Below are positions 16,642 to 25,014 of a stretch of 64,000 nucleotides of DNA, one piece after another. Source of the stretch: Streptomyces canus (GTDB lineage Bacteria; Actinomycetota; Actinomycetes; Streptomycetales; Streptomycetaceae); the NCBI RefSeq assembly GCF_030815415.1, contig NZ_JAUSWW010000001.1, positions 1,364,001-1,428,000 of the forward strand, read 5' to 3'. The translations under genes were made by a program, and so were the position numbers. The notes under the pieces are model-generated. The model was given only the letters and a program-made list of their open reading frames with translations, made no database searches and was not told the DNA's origin. The first letter of the stretch is position 1, and each line of letters starts with the position of its first letter.

Positions 16642-18098
16642 AAGGGGTAGTGCGCCTGCTGGGTGGCGATGGTCACCCAGCGGGTGTTGGAGAAGGCCTC
16701 GATGCCCCAGCGTCCGCCGAAGCGGCCGTATCCGGAGGCCTTGAAGCCACCGAAGGGGGCCTGCGGCTCGTCGGCCACCGACTGGTCGTTGATGTGCACG
16801 ATGCCGGTTCGGACACCGCGGGCGACGGCCAGTCCGTGGGTGGCGTTCTCGGTGATGATGCCGCAGGTCAGACCGTTCTCCGTGTCGTTGGCGACGGCCA
16901 CGGCGGTGTCGTCGTCGGAGAACGTCTCGACCACGCACACCGGCCCGAAGGCCTCGGCGTGGTAGATCTCGGCGTCCTTCGGCACATCGGTGAGCACGGT
17001 CGCCGGGTGCACCGCTCCGTCGGGCTTCCCGCCGCCGGTGAGGACCTTCGCGCCCTTGGCGACGGCGTCCTCGACCAGAGCGGCCACGCGCTGCGCGGCG
17101 GAGGCGGCGACGAGCGGGCCGACCACGGTGTGCGGGTGGTTCGGGTCACCGGCCTGGAGCGAGGCCGTCTTGGCGGTGAACTTCCGGGTGAACTCCTCGG
17201 CCAGCGACTCGTGGACGAGGATCCGGTCGCCGGACATGCAGATCTGTCCGGCGTTCATGAACACGCTGAAGGTGACGGCGTCCACGGCGTAGTCGACGTC
17301 CGCGTCGTCGAGCACGATGACGGAGTTCTTGCCGCCCAACTCCAGTACGGCGGGCTTGAGATGACGGGCCGCGTGCTCGCCGATGATCCGGCCCACGTTG
17401 GTGGAGCCGGTGAAGTTCACCGCGCGGACGCGCTCGTCGGCGATCAGCGCCTCGGCGATCTCGGCCGCGTCCTCTCGGGCGTTGGTGACGACGTTGAGCA
17501 CCCCGTCCGGCAGCCCGGCCTCGCGCAGCACGTCGGCCACGAACAGGGCGCAGGCGATCGGCGCGTCCTCGCTCGCCTTGACGACGACGGTGTTGCCGGC
17601 GGCCAGCGGCGCCGCGACCGCCCGTACGCCGAGGATGACGGGAGCGTTCCACGGCGCGAACGCCGCGACGACGCCGACCGGTTCGCGGACCGCGAGGCCC
17701 AGCGCGCCCTGCTCCTGGGCGGTGAGAACCTCGCCGCGCGGGGCCGTCACGGCGGCGGCGGCCTCGCGCAGCATGTTCGCGGCGAGGTAGACGTTGAAGT
17801 GCGCCCACGGCCGGGTTCCGCCTGCCTCGTGGGCCATCAGTTCGGCGACCTGGTCGCCCTTGCCGTCGAGGAGGTCGGCGGCCTTCAGCAGGATCGCGCG
17901 CCGGGCGAACGGGGCCAGCGCGGCCCACTCGGGGAACGCCGCCTCGGCCGCGTCCACGGCCCGCCGTACGTCCTCGGTGCCCGCGGCCGCGACGGTCGCA
18001 TACACCTCGCCCGTGTAGGGGTTGACGTCCTCCGCCCTACGGCCGGAGGCGGCGGGCTCGTCCTTGCCGCCGATGAACAGTTCGCGGGTGATGGGCAT
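16638..18098 (-). CDS. NAD(P)-dependent aldehyde dehydrogenase
   Basis: This is a 486-residue aldehyde dehydrogenase. Key segments are FAPWNAP near residue 150, the catalytic Glu in VLELGGKNS, the nucleophile Cys in NAGQICMSGDR, and EAFGPV and PFGGFKASGYGRFGG at the C-terminus. This is closest in pattern to benzaldehyde/vanillin-type dehydrogenases. The ATG at 18098 is chosen because AAAGAGGT lies just upstream; a longer reading from 18131 lacks a ribosome binding site. Its stop overlaps the decarboxylase stop by a few bases. A strong hairpin (18177-18219) insulates it from the secreted-protein gene upstream. Confidence 0.92.
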   Translation of the reverse strand: MPITRELFIGGKDEPAASGRRAEDVNPYTGEVYATVAAAGTEDVRRAVDAAEAAFPEWAALAPFARRAILLKAADLLDGKGDQVAELMAHEAGGTRPWAHFNVYLAANMLREAAAAVTAPRGEVLTAQEQGALGLAVREPVGVVAAFAPWNAPVILGVRAVAAPLAAGNTVVVKASEDAPIACALFVADVLREAGLPDGVLNVVTNAREDAAEIAEALIADERVRAVNFTGSTNVGRIIGEHAARHLKPAVLELGGKNSVIVLDDADVDYAVDAVTFSVFMNAGQICMSGDRILVHESLAEEFTRKFTAKTASLQAGDPNHPHTVVGPLVAASAAQRVAALVEDAVAKGAKVLTGGGKPDGAVHPATVLTDVPKDAEIYHAEAFGPVCVVETFSDDDTAVAVANDTENGLTCGIITENATHGLAVARGVRTGIVHINDQSVADEPQAPFGGFKASGYGRFGGRWGIEAFSNTRWVTIATQQAHYPF

Positions 18099-18176
18099 GA
18101 TGCGGACCTCTTTGTTCGCCACGTGAACCAAGATTCATTTCTAAGCGCATGCTCTGTTCACCCGGCAACAATGTCA

Positions 18177-18219
18177 AGGGCCGCCCGGCTGTGCTGGCTT
18201 TCTGTGGCCGGGCGGCCCT
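18177..18219. terminator. 13-bp stem hairpin terminator
   Basis: agggccgcccggc (18177-18189) pairs perfectly with gccgggcggccct (18207-18219) across a 17-nt loop. It lies just downstream of the small secreted-protein gene (minus strand) and upstream of the aldehyde dehydrogenase. Confidence 0.7.
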
Positions 18220-18242
18220 CGGTGCGGTCGTACGCGTGTCGA

Positions 18243-18536
18243 TCAGTACTGGATGCCTGGCAGCAGCTGGGTGACGGGGGCGGCCAGGTCGGTCACCTGG
18301 GTCAGCTCCTGGAGGTCGTTGAGCTTGTTCAGCTCCGCCGGCTGCGCGGAGGGCCGCGGGAGCGCGTCCTTGTACTCGGCGGGCAGGTCGCTCACGGTGA
18401 GCGAGTCGAGCGTGGCCATCGGGCTCAGGGGGGCGGCGCCCTTGTCCTCGGGGGCCGCGCTAGCCAGCGGGGCGGCGAGACCGGTGACACCGACGGCGAG
18501 ACCGACGACGGCGGCGATACGCCGAGTGGAGATCAT
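18243..18536 (-). CDS. Small secreted protein, unknown function
   Basis: This is a 97-residue protein with a clear Sec signal peptide: ISTRR, a hydrophobic core from AAVVGL to GLAAPL, and cleavage after ASA near residue 25. The mature ~70 residues are acidic and Pro-rich (DSLTVSDLPAEYKDALPRP, PVTQLLPGIQY) with no Cys and no recognisable enzyme motif. The ATG at 18536 is chosen because it starts the signal peptide directly; an upstream GTG at 18578 would add a non-hydrophobic extension. A hairpin follows its stop. Confidence 0.65.
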   Translation of the reverse strand: MISTRRIAAVVGLAVGVTGLAAPLASAAPEDKGAAPLSPMATLDSLTVSDLPAEYKDALPRPSAQPAELNKLNDLQELTQVTDLAAPVTQLLPGIQY

Positions 18537-18708
18537 GTTTTCAGCAACGTCGGCGGTGCCCGCGCCGGGCACGGGCACCGGGCGTCGCTCGCCCGTCAGG
18601 CGGAGTGTCGCCGTTGCGCTTGCCGAGCCCGGCGGGGCGGAGGAGTCTCGAAGGAGAGGCCCTCGCGGCCCGCTCCCGTTCGACCGCGGGCCTCACCGGA
18701 GGTCAATC

Positions 18709-19062
18709 ATGGGCACCGCGTTCAACACCGAGACACTGCGCCGGAGCATCGAAGGAAACACGGCGGCGAATCTGCTGTCGCTCTACGCGGACGACGCGGA
18801 ACTGCGCGTCGTGGACCGCAACACCCAGCCCAGCAGCCCGAGGGTCCTGCACGGCCGTGACGAGATCGGCGAACTCCTCGAGGACGTCTACAGCCGCGAC
18901 ATGACGCACAAGCTGGAGCACTGCGTCATGGACGGCGAAACCGCCGCCTTCAGCGAGTCCTGCCGCTACTCGGACGGGGTGCGTGTCCTGTCCGAGTCGA
19001 TGATCACGCTGCGCGACGGCAAGATCGCCGAACAGATCATGATCCAGGCATGGGACGAGTAA
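18709..19062 (+). CDS. SnoaL-like / NTF2-fold protein
   Basis: This is a 117-residue cytosolic protein of the NTF2/SnoaL cone fold: an N-terminal helix (ETLRRSIEGNTAANLLSLYADDAELRV spans it), a central GRDEIGELLEDVYSR helix, and C-terminal beta strands ending ITLRDGKIAEQIM. Many such proteins are small-molecule isomerases, hydrolases or binding proteins; no catalytic assignment is possible. The ATG follows an AGGTCA ribosome-binding sequence. It ends facing a MarR regulator with a shared hairpin terminator. Confidence 0.75.
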   Translation: MGTAFNTETLRRSIEGNTAANLLSLYADDAELRVVDRNTQPSSPRVLHGRDEIGELLEDVYSRDMTHKLEHCVMDGETAAFSESCRYSDGVRVLSESMITLRDGKIAEQIMIQAWDE

Positions 19063-19074
19063 GGAGACGCCTGC

Positions 19075-19113
19075 CGAAGGTCCAGATCACGACTCGGCTG
19101 ACCTGGACCTTCG
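19075..19113. terminator. Shared bidirectional hairpin terminator
   Basis: cgaaggtccag (19075-19085) pairs perfectly with ctggaccttcg (19103-19113), loop 17 nt. It lies between the SnoaL-like gene (+) and the marR gene (-), and includes the last codons of the latter. Confidence 0.65.
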
Positions 19114-19662
19114 CGGTGCGTGCCCGTCCGGTCCGCTCTCCGCGGCCACGACCAGTTTCCGCAACAGGTCGGCTAGCGTCCGTTGCTCTTCTGCGGTCAG
19201 TGCTGCGAGCAGCGCGACCTCGTCCGCTTCCTCCGCCGCCGCATGCTGTTCGAAGGCGGCGTATCCGGCGTCGGTGAGCCGGACCAGCACCCTTCGCCGG
19301 TCGGCACTCTCGTGCGTGCGGCCGATCAGCCCGGCCTCCTCCAGCGGCGCCAGCCGCGCCGACAGGGCGCCCCGGGTCAGCCCGAGCCGGTCGGCGAGCT
19401 CCGAGGGGCTCGCTGTGTAGGGCGGACCGTGCCGGCGCAGCGTCAGCAGCACCTTGTACTGCCAGTGCCGCAGCCCGTCGGAGTCGAGGGCGTCGCGACG
19501 CGCCTGGGACGCGTGCCGGGCGAGTTTCGCCAGCCGCACATAGATCGCTTCCTTGACCGGGTCCATCCAGGCGAGTTCCTTCGACCACTGCGCGACGTGC
19601 CGGTCGACCGAGTCCTGCGTCAACTGCTCCGCGCAGTGATTTTCTTGTGGATGGTTTTCCAT
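19087..19662 (-). CDS. MarR-family transcriptional regulator
   Basis: This is a 191-residue regulator. The winged helix-turn-helix spans about residues 55-125: LRHWQYKVLLTLRRHG, SPSELADRLGLTRGALSARLAPLEEAGLIGR (recognition helix) and the wing ESADRRRVLVRLTDAG. The ATG at 19662 is chosen for the GGAAGG box upstream. It diverges from the TPR-protein gene, with only 19 bp between the two starts, so its own operator probably overlaps both promoters. The N-terminal 40 residues (MENHPQENH...) are unlike typical MarR proteins. Confidence 0.85.
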   Translation of the reverse strand: MENHPQENHCAEQLTQDSVDRHVAQWSKELAWMDPVKEAIYVRLAKLARHASQARRDALDSDGLRHWQYKVLLTLRRHGPPYTASPSELADRLGLTRGALSARLAPLEEAGLIGRTHESADRRRVLVRLTDAGYAAFEQHAAAEEADEVALLAALTAEEQRTLADLLRKLVVAAESGPDGHAPRRSRSAES

Positions 19663-19681
19663 CTCACTACCTTCCCCTGTC

Positions 19682-20518
19682 ATGACGAACACCACGAGCA
19701 CATTCGTCGAACTCGACGAACTCCTCGCCTCCGCACGGGACTTGTCGCTGGCGGGACGGTGGGACCGGGCGCTGCGCCTGTTGGACGCGACGACGTGCGA
19801 CGCTCCCGAGGACCGCGCCCGCCTCGCCCTGGCGGCGGCCGAAGTCGCCCTGGAGAGCGACTGGTTCGGCGGTACGCGGCTCACCTCCGCCCGCATCGAG
19901 CAGGCGGAGAAGGAATCACCGGGCGACGACTGGGACCTGGACTTCGTACGGCTGCGCCATGACTATCTGCGGCTGTTCCGCCCCGACGGCACGTCCCGGC
20001 ACGGCGCCGAGGGCAAGGACCCGGCGGCACTCGTGGCGATCCGGCGCCGCGGGCACGACCTGCGCGAGGCCGCCCCCGACGAGGTGCGGCGGGGCTGGGC
20101 CTCGATGTACCTGGGGCTGATCGCCGACAACCTCTTCGGCGAGCGCGGCGCGGCGCCCGCCCACTACGAGGCCGCCCTGCGAGCCGGGGGCTCGGGCGAC
20201 GACCTGCTGGTCCGCGAGGCGCTGCGGCACCTCGGTGACCACGACCACGACGCCGGCGACCACGAGCGGGCCCTGGAGCGCTGGGAGCGGGCCACCGCAC
20301 TGGGCGCACGCGCGGGCATGATCCCCGGGGTGCTCACCCAGCAGATGCTGCTGGCGGTGCTGGCCCGCGACACGGGTGACGAGGGCGGCGCGACCGCGCT
20401 GGCGAAGGAGATCGCCCGCTGGGCCGAGGCGATCGGCGCCGGCCACCTTCACGCCCAGGCGACCGGGTTCCTCGCCGGAGCCGACCCGACGGCGCCACCG
20501 CAGGAGAGCGGGTCCTGA
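19682..20518 (+). CDS. Tetratricopeptide-like helical-repeat protein
   Basis: This is a 278-residue, all-helical, acidic protein. Helical-hairpin repeats are visible in DLSLAGRWDRALRLLDAT near residue 20, PAHYEAALRAGG near 160 and HLGDHDHDAGDHERALERWERATALG near 180, typical of TPR modules. It has no signal peptide or membrane helix, so it probably acts as a cytoplasmic protein-interaction scaffold. It is divergent from the MarR gene and probably one of its targets. Confidence 0.65.
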   Translation: MTNTTSTFVELDELLASARDLSLAGRWDRALRLLDATTCDAPEDRARLALAAAEVALESDWFGGTRLTSARIEQAEKESPGDDWDLDFVRLRHDYLRLFRPDGTSRHGAEGKDPAALVAIRRRGHDLREAAPDEVRRGWASMYLGLIADNLFGERGAAPAHYEAALRAGGSGDDLLVREALRHLGDHDHDAGDHERALERWERATALGARAGMIPGVLTQQMLLAVLARDTGDEGGATALAKEIARWAEAIGAGHLHAQATGFLAGADPTAPPQESGS

Positions 20519-20576
20519 CCGTCGTAGGGCGTAAGGGGCCCCGGCCGAAGCACCGGCTCGGTTAGGCTGCTGGCGG

Positions 20577-20669
20577 GCCGTGACTGGCGCTGAGGTGGAG
20601 CACCACCGGGGAGCGGTCCCGCAGAACCTGATGCCGTGCGCCTGGGCGAACCGACTACCAGCCCAGGAG
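20577..20669 (+). promoter_or_regulatory. ZTP riboswitch (pfl motif) upstream of folD
   Basis: The leader holds the conserved ZTP/ZMP aptamer parts in order: gccgtgactggcgc (20577-20590), the small hairpin ggtggagcacc (20594-20604), ccggggagc (20607-20615), then gccgtgcgcctgggc (20633-20647), the P3/pseudoknot half. The expression platform is clear: cctgggc (20641-20647) is exactly complementary to gcccagg (20661-20667), which contains the start of the folD ribosome binding site caggag. With ligand the aptamer keeps cctgggc and frees the site; without it the site is sequestered. ZTP accumulates when 10-formyl-THF is short, so folD would be translated when one-carbon units run low. Confidence 0.88.
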
Positions 20670-20675
20670 TGGATC

Positions 20676-21524
20676 ATGTCTCAGGCCCGGCTCATTGACG
20701 GCACGGCGCTCGCCCGGCGGATCGTGGAGGAGACCGGCAAGCGCGCCGCCGACCTCACCGAACGCACCGGCGGCACACCGTGTCTCGCGACCGTACTGGT
20801 CGGCGAGGACCCCGCCTCCGTGACGTACGTCCGGATGAAGCAGAACCGCTGCCGCAAGGCCGGTATCGCCTCCCGGCATGTGGAGCTGCCCGCGGCGACC
20901 ACGACCGGGGAACTGGTGGGCACGCTCGAGGCGCTCTCCGCCGATCCCGCCGTGCACGGCATCCTGCTCCAGCATCCGATGGGCGAGCACATCGACGAGC
21001 GGGCCGCGTTCGAAGCGATCGCGCCCGAGAAGGACGTCGACGGCGTCACCTTCGCCTCGTTCGCGTCGATGAGCTTCGGCCTGCCGGGCTTTGTGTCGTG
21101 CACGCCCGGCGGGATCATGCGGCTGCTCGACGAGTACGGCGTCGACCCGTCCGGCAAGCGGGCCGTGGTCGTCGGCCGCAGCGCGATCCTCGGCAAGCCG
21201 GCCGGGATGCTGCTGCTCGCGCGCGACGCGACGGTGACGTACTGCCACTCACGGACGGCGGACCTGTCCGCGGCCGTCCGCGAGGCGGACATCGTCGTCG
21301 CCGCCGTGGGCCGGGCGCGGCTCATCAAGGGCCAGGACATCAAGCCCGGCGCCGTCGTGCTCGACGCCGGCTACAACGAGGGGAACGTCGGCGACGTCGA
21401 CTTCGACTCCGCCGTGGAGCGGGCCTCGCTGATCACCCCGGTGCCGGGCGGCGTCGGTCCGATGACGATCGCCACGCTGCTGGAGCAGACGGTCGACGCG
21501 GCGGCCCGGCAGCTCGGGGTCTGA
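20676..21524 (+). CDS. folD: Bifunctional methylene-THF dehydrogenase/cyclohydrolase (FolD family)
   Basis: This is a 282-residue FolD-family enzyme interconverting 5,10-methylene-, methenyl- and 10-formyl-tetrahydrofolate. The catalytic Tyr/Lys segment is TYVRMKQNRCRKAGI, the NADP-binding loop is VVVGRSAILGKPAGMLLL, and the C-terminus is PVPGGVGPMTIATLLEQT. One motif departs from typical FolD: the usual VQLPLP segment before HID reads LLQHPMGEHID, so this is a divergent subfamily. The ATG follows caggag, the site controlled by the upstream ZTP riboswitch. Ending at 21524, it meets the CU044_5270-type gene tail to tail. Confidence 0.9.
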   Translation: MSQARLIDGTALARRIVEETGKRAADLTERTGGTPCLATVLVGEDPASVTYVRMKQNRCRKAGIASRHVELPAATTTGELVGTLEALSADPAVHGILLQHPMGEHIDERAAFEAIAPEKDVDGVTFASFASMSFGLPGFVSCTPGGIMRLLDEYGVDPSGKRAVVVGRSAILGKPAGMLLLARDATVTYCHSRTADLSAAVREADIVVAAVGRARLIKGQDIKPGAVVLDAGYNEGNVGDVDFDSAVERASLITPVPGGVGPMTIATLLEQTVDAAARQLGV

Positions 21525-21525
21525 A

Positions 21526-22416
21526 TCAGCGCGTCCAGGCGCTGTAGTCCATGACGTCTCCGGCCTTGACGCCGTACTCGGGATCCGCCTTCGTGAAGGT
21601 GGTCTCCAGGCCGAGTACGGCGCCGGTGGCCGGGTCCATGATCAGCATCCGGCGGGTGGCCGACTGCTGGTACACATACGCCTGTCCGCGCCGCCCGAGC
21701 CGGTCGGTGACCTGTCCGACTGGCTTGAGCCCCTTGGCGTCCGCCAGCGTCTCGGCCACCGTCGCGGACTCACGGGCACCGAGGTGCCAGGTGTCGAGGA
21801 GCACCCGGACGCCGTCGAGGAGCTGCCCGGTGTCCAGTGCGGTGTCGGTGTACGTGGCTTCCTGGAGGTAGGCGCGCAGGCGGGCGACGTCGTGCGGGGG
21901 CCGCGACTGCGGCGGGGCGTCGCTCCAACTGGGCGGATAGGTCTGCGTGGTGCGGTCGTGGCCGTCGTCGACGATCACCGTGTGACTGTCGTCGGCGTTC
22001 CACCGCACGATGCGCTCCTCCGGGTAGGTGATCGGAGGCTTGTCCTCGCTCATGCCGAGGCTCCACGACTTCACATGAGTGCCCTTGCGGAGCCCGGGCG
22101 AACTGTCGGCCGCCCGCGCCCGCGCCGCCAGGGTCTGAAGGGATACGGGAGTGGAGTCGGCCCGCACCACGAGCGGCCGGGGCGCGGCGACCGCCGGCGC
22201 GGTGGTCTGGTCGGTGAACAGCAGGGCCGCGACCAGCGCGCCGACGACGGCCGTGGCCGCCAGGCCCCAGAGCAGCCGGGGGCGGCGGGAGGTCCGTTGC
22301 TGCATGAGCCGGTTCAGCCGCCGCTCGGCGTGGTGGTCGAGAGGGCCGTCGCCGAAGTGGGGGCCGTCGGTCGGCACCGGGTTGGCGCGGCGCAGGAGGT
22401 CGAGTTCGTCAGCCAT
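21526..22416 (-). CDS. CU044_5270-type membrane protein (putative sigma-factor partner)
   Basis: This is a 296-residue protein with a ~50-residue cytoplasmic N-terminus, one membrane helix ([20 protein letters not shown], residues 48-67) and a ~225-residue external domain. The outer domain shows [29 protein letters not shown] and [24 protein letters not shown], as in the actinobacterial CU044_5270 family. Its start overlaps the stop of the upstream ECF sigma gene by 8 bp, so the pair is translationally coupled. By position it may control or sense for the sigma factor, but no canonical zinc anti-sigma motif is present. Confidence 0.75.
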   Translation of the reverse strand: MADELDLLRRANPVPTDGPHFGDGPLDHHAERRLNRLMQQRTSRRPRLLWGLAATAVVGALVAALLFTDQTTAPAVAAPRPLVVRADSTPVSLQTLAARARAADSSPGLRKGTHVKSWSLGMSEDKPPITYPEERIVRWNADDSHTVIVDDGHDRTTQTYPPSWSDAPPQSRPPHDVARLRAYLQEATYTDTALDTGQLLDGVRVLLDTWHLGARESATVAETLADAKGLKPVGQVTDRLGRRGQAYVYQQSATRRMLIMDPATGAVLGLETTFTKADPEYGVKAGDVMDYSAWTR

Positions 22417-22948
22417 GGCCGTTCTCCTTCAGGGCGGCGGCGGTCGTGGGGCCCAGGCGGTCGATCTCGGCTCTCAGCCGGCGCCGGGCGCGGTGCAGCC
22501 GCATCGACGCGGCCCGCCGACCGCAGCCGAGGGCGACCGCCACCTCGTCGGTGTCCAGTTCCTCCCAGGCCGTGAGCCGCAGCACCTCCTGGTCGGCCGG
22601 GGAGAGCCGGTCCAGCGCGTCGTGCACCCAGGCGCCGGGGCTCTCCGCGTCGGGGCCGGCCTCGATGTGCCGCCCGTGTGCCGTGTCGTCGTTGCCCAGC
22701 CGGTCCACCAGTCGCCGTCGGCGCCCCTGTCCGCGCACCGCGTTGGCCAGGCAGTTCCGTGCCACTCCGTACAGCCAGGGCAGGGGGGAGTCCGGGAGGT
22801 CGGTCCGGCGGCGCCAGGCGACGGTGAAGACCTCCGCCACCACTTCCTCCACGTCACTCATGCGCCCGTCCAGTCGCCGCGCGACATAGCGGCTGACCGC
22901 CCAGTAGTGCTCGCGATAGGCAGCGGCGAAGTTGTCGTCGTCGCTCAT
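22409..22948 (-). CDS. ECF RNA polymerase sigma factor
   Basis: This is a 179-residue sigma-70 family member with only regions 2 and 4. Region 2: [20 protein letters not shown], then [17 protein letters not shown] and [13 protein letters not shown]. Region 4: [45 protein letters not shown], locating the helix-turn-helix at about 120-165. Downstream and overlapping is a single-pass membrane protein that may be its regulator. It diverges from the cytochrome oxidase subunit I gene with about 105 bp between starts. Confidence 0.9.
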   Translation of the reverse strand: MSDDDNFAAAYREHYWAVSRYVARRLDGRMSDVEEVVAEVFTVAWRRRTDLPDSPLPWLYGVARNCLANAVRGQGRRRRLVDRLGNDDTAHGRHIEAGPDAESPGAWVHDALDRLSPADQEVLRLTAWEELDTDEVAVALGCGRRAASMRLHRARRRLRAEIDRLGPTTAAALKENGHG

Positions 22949-23053
22949 GTTCCGTTCGTGTCCGGCACCCTCGGGATCGTCACAGCCGTTTCCGTGATTC
23001 TCGTCGCGTCCCTGAAGTGTGACGTCCGGGCCGGGCGCGGACACAGGCGGGGC

Positions 23054-24655
23054 ATGAGGCACCTGAAGTGGCTGACGACCACGGATCACAAGACGATCGG
23101 GACGCTGTATCTGGTCACGTCGTTCGCGTTCTTCTGCATCGGTGGTCTGCTGGCGCTGTTCATGCGCGCCGAGCTGGCCCGTCCCGGTCTGCAGATCATG
23201 TCGAACGAGCAGTTCAACCAGGCGTTCACGATGCACGGCACGATCATGCTGCTGATGTTCGCGACGCCGCTGTTCGCCGGCTTCGCGAACTGGATCATGC
23301 CGCTGCAGATCGGCGCGCCGGACGTGGCCTTCCCCCGGCTGAACATGTTCGCCTACTGGCTGTACCTGTTCGGCTCGCTCATCGCGGTCGGTGGCTTCCT
23401 CACCCCGCAGGGCGCGGCCGACTTCGGCTGGTTCGCCTACAGCCCGCTGTCCGACGCGGTCCGCAGCCCCGGCATCGGCGCCGACCTGTGGATCATGGGT
23501 CTGGCCTTCTCCGGCTTCGGCACCATCCTCGGCTCGGTCAACTTCATCACCACGATCATCTGCATGCGCGCACCCGGCATGACCATGTTCCGCATGCCGA
23601 TCTTCGTGTGGAACGTGCTGCTGACCGCGGTGCTGGTCCTGCTGGCCTTCCCGGTCCTGGCGGCCGCGCTGTTCGCCCTGGAGGCGGACCGCAAGTTCGG
23701 TGCGCATGTCTTCGACTCCGCCAACGGCGGGGCCTTGCTGTGGCAACACCTCTTCTGGTTCTTCGGCCATCCAGAGGTGTACATCATCGCGTTGCCGTTC
23801 TTCGGCATCATCTCCGAGGTCATCCCGGTCTTCTCCCGTAAGCCGATGTTCGGCTACATGGGTCTGGTGGCCGCGACGATCTCGATCGCCGGTCTGTCCG
23901 TGACGGTGTGGGCGCACCACATGTACGTCACCGGCGGCGTGCTCCTGCCGTTCTTCTCCTTCATGACGTTCCTCATCGCCGTGCCAACGGGCGTGAAGTT
24001 CTTCAACTGGATCGGAACGATGTGGAAGGGCTCGCTGTCCTTCGAGACACCGATGCTCTGGGCGACGGGTTTCCTGGTCACCTTCGTCTTCGGCGGCCTG
24101 ACCGGCGTGATGCTCGCCTCGCCACCGATCGACTTCGCGGTCTCCGACTCCTATTTCGTGGTGGCGCACTTCCACTACGTGGTGTTCGGCACCGTCGTCT
24201 TCGCGATGTTCTCCGGCTTTCACTTCTGGTGGCCCAAGTTCACCGGCAAGATGCTCGACGAGCGCCTCGGCAAGATCACCTTCTGGACGCTGTTCATCGG
24301 CTTCCATGGCACCTTCCTGGTCCAGCACTGGCTGGGCGTGAACGGTATGCAGCGCCGGATTCCGGACTATCTCGCGGTCGAGGGACTCACCCCGCTCAAC
24401 ACACTGTCGAGCATCTTCTCCTTCGTGCTCGGCGCCTCGCTGCTCCCCTTCTTCTACAACGTGTGGAAGACGGCCAAGTACGGCAGGAAGGTCGAGAGCG
24501 ACGACCCGTGGGGCTACGGCCGCTCGCTCGAGTGGGCGACGTCCTGCCCGCCCCCGCGGCACAACTTCCTCACCCTGCCGCGGATCCGCAGCGAATCCCC
24601 GGCGTTCGACCTGCACCACACCACCGAGCAGCAGAGGGAGTTGACCGCTCTGTGA
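23054..24655 (+). CDS. ctaD: Cytochrome c oxidase subunit I (orphan aa3-type copy)
   Basis: This is a 533-residue haem-copper oxidase subunit I with 12 hydrophobic helices. Haem and CuB ligands are present: the first His in [19 protein letters not shown] (CuB His with the cross-linked Tyr), VWAHHMYV (two CuB His) and [13 protein letters not shown] (haem ligands). Acidic proton-channel residues near the N-terminus are also kept. The ATG at 23054 follows a GGCGGGG box and gives a shorter N-terminus than usual for Streptomyces CtaD. No ctaC, ctaE, ctaF or bc1 genes are nearby, so this is a stand-alone second copy. It is translationally coupled to a small coiled-coil/membrane protein. Confidence 0.9.
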   Translation: MRHLKWLTTTDHKTIGTLYLVTSFAFFCIGGLLALFMRAELARPGLQIMSNEQFNQAFTMHGTIMLLMFATPLFAGFANWIMPLQIGAPDVAFPRLNMFAYWLYLFGSLIAVGGFLTPQGAADFGWFAYSPLSDAVRSPGIGADLWIMGLAFSGFGTILGSVNFITTIICMRAPGMTMFRMPIFVWNVLLTAVLVLLAFPVLAAALFALEADRKFGAHVFDSANGGALLWQHLFWFFGHPEVYIIALPFFGIISEVIPVFSRKPMFGYMGLVAATISIAGLSVTVWAHHMYVTGGVLLPFFSFMTFLIAVPTGVKFFNWIGTMWKGSLSFETPMLWATGFLVTFVFGGLTGVMLASPPIDFAVSDSYFVVAHFHYVVFGTVVFAMFSGFHFWWPKFTGKMLDERLGKITFWTLFIGFHGTFLVQHWLGVNGMQRRIPDYLAVEGLTPLNTLSSIFSFVLGASLLPFFYNVWKTAKYGRKVESDDPWGYGRSLEWATSCPPPRHNFLTLPRIRSESPAFDLHHTTEQQRELTAL

Positions 24656-24981
24656 GCAAGTTCCTGGCCGACGTCGAGGGCCATCTGCTGCTCGCCGCCA
24701 CCCGCGAGGAGGGCCGCACGGCCGCCCAGCGCTTCACCGCCCCACTGCCCTGGCTCACGGACACCCAACGGGCCGAGGTGGAGCGGCGGTTCGAGGCCGA
24801 GTACCTGGCACTCGCCCGTGACTCCTGGCAGCACACCGCGGTGCGCGCCGAAAGGCTCCGGGACGAGTACGAGGCGAAGTACCGCGAGCTGCGGCGCAGA
24901 CTGCTGGCGGGCTGGCTGCTGGGTTGTGCCGGGCTCGTCGGTGTCCTGGCGCTGTGTGCCGTTCCGCAGCTCCGGCCTTGA
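24652..24981 (+). CDS. Small membrane-anchored protein coupled to ctaD copy
   Basis: This is a 109-residue protein with a GTG start overlapping the CtaD stop (GTGA). Residues 1-80 are charged and helical ([40 protein letters not shown]), likely a coiled coil. A single membrane helix, [20 protein letters not shown], ends the protein. No known oxidase subunit matches. Coupling to subunit I suggests an accessory or assembly role, which is inference. Confidence 0.6.
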   Translation: MSKFLADVEGHLLLAATREEGRTAAQRFTAPLPWLTDTQRAEVERRFEAEYLALARDSWQHTAVRAERLRDEYEAKYRELRRRLLAGWLLGCAGLVGVLALCAVPQLRP

Positions 24982-25008
24982 CCTCGAGCAAAGTTGAGGT
25001 TCTACGGT
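24978..25008 (+). promoter_or_regulatory. MerR-type promoter/operator with 19-bp spacer
   Basis: TTGACC (24978-24983) and TACGGT (25003-25008) are 19 bp apart, the long spacer typical of MerR-family activated promoters. Within it lies the dyad ACCTCgA-N6-TtGAGGT (24981-25000). Transcription would begin right at the ATG at 25015, and no Shine-Dalgarno sequence precedes that ATG, so the message is likely leaderless. The -35 overlaps the stop codon of the small membrane protein gene. No MerR gene is adjacent. Confidence 0.6.
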
Positions 25009-25014
25009 CGTCAC

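Noticed and set aside
16407..18860. An 817-codon plus-strand frame opposite the aldehyde dehydrogenase
   Set aside because: Antisense artefact; the minus strand has all dehydrogenase motifs.
22409..24619. 736-codon minus-strand frame opposite ctaD
   Set aside because: Only its last 179 codons (from 22948) form a real sigma factor; the rest is antisense of ctaD.
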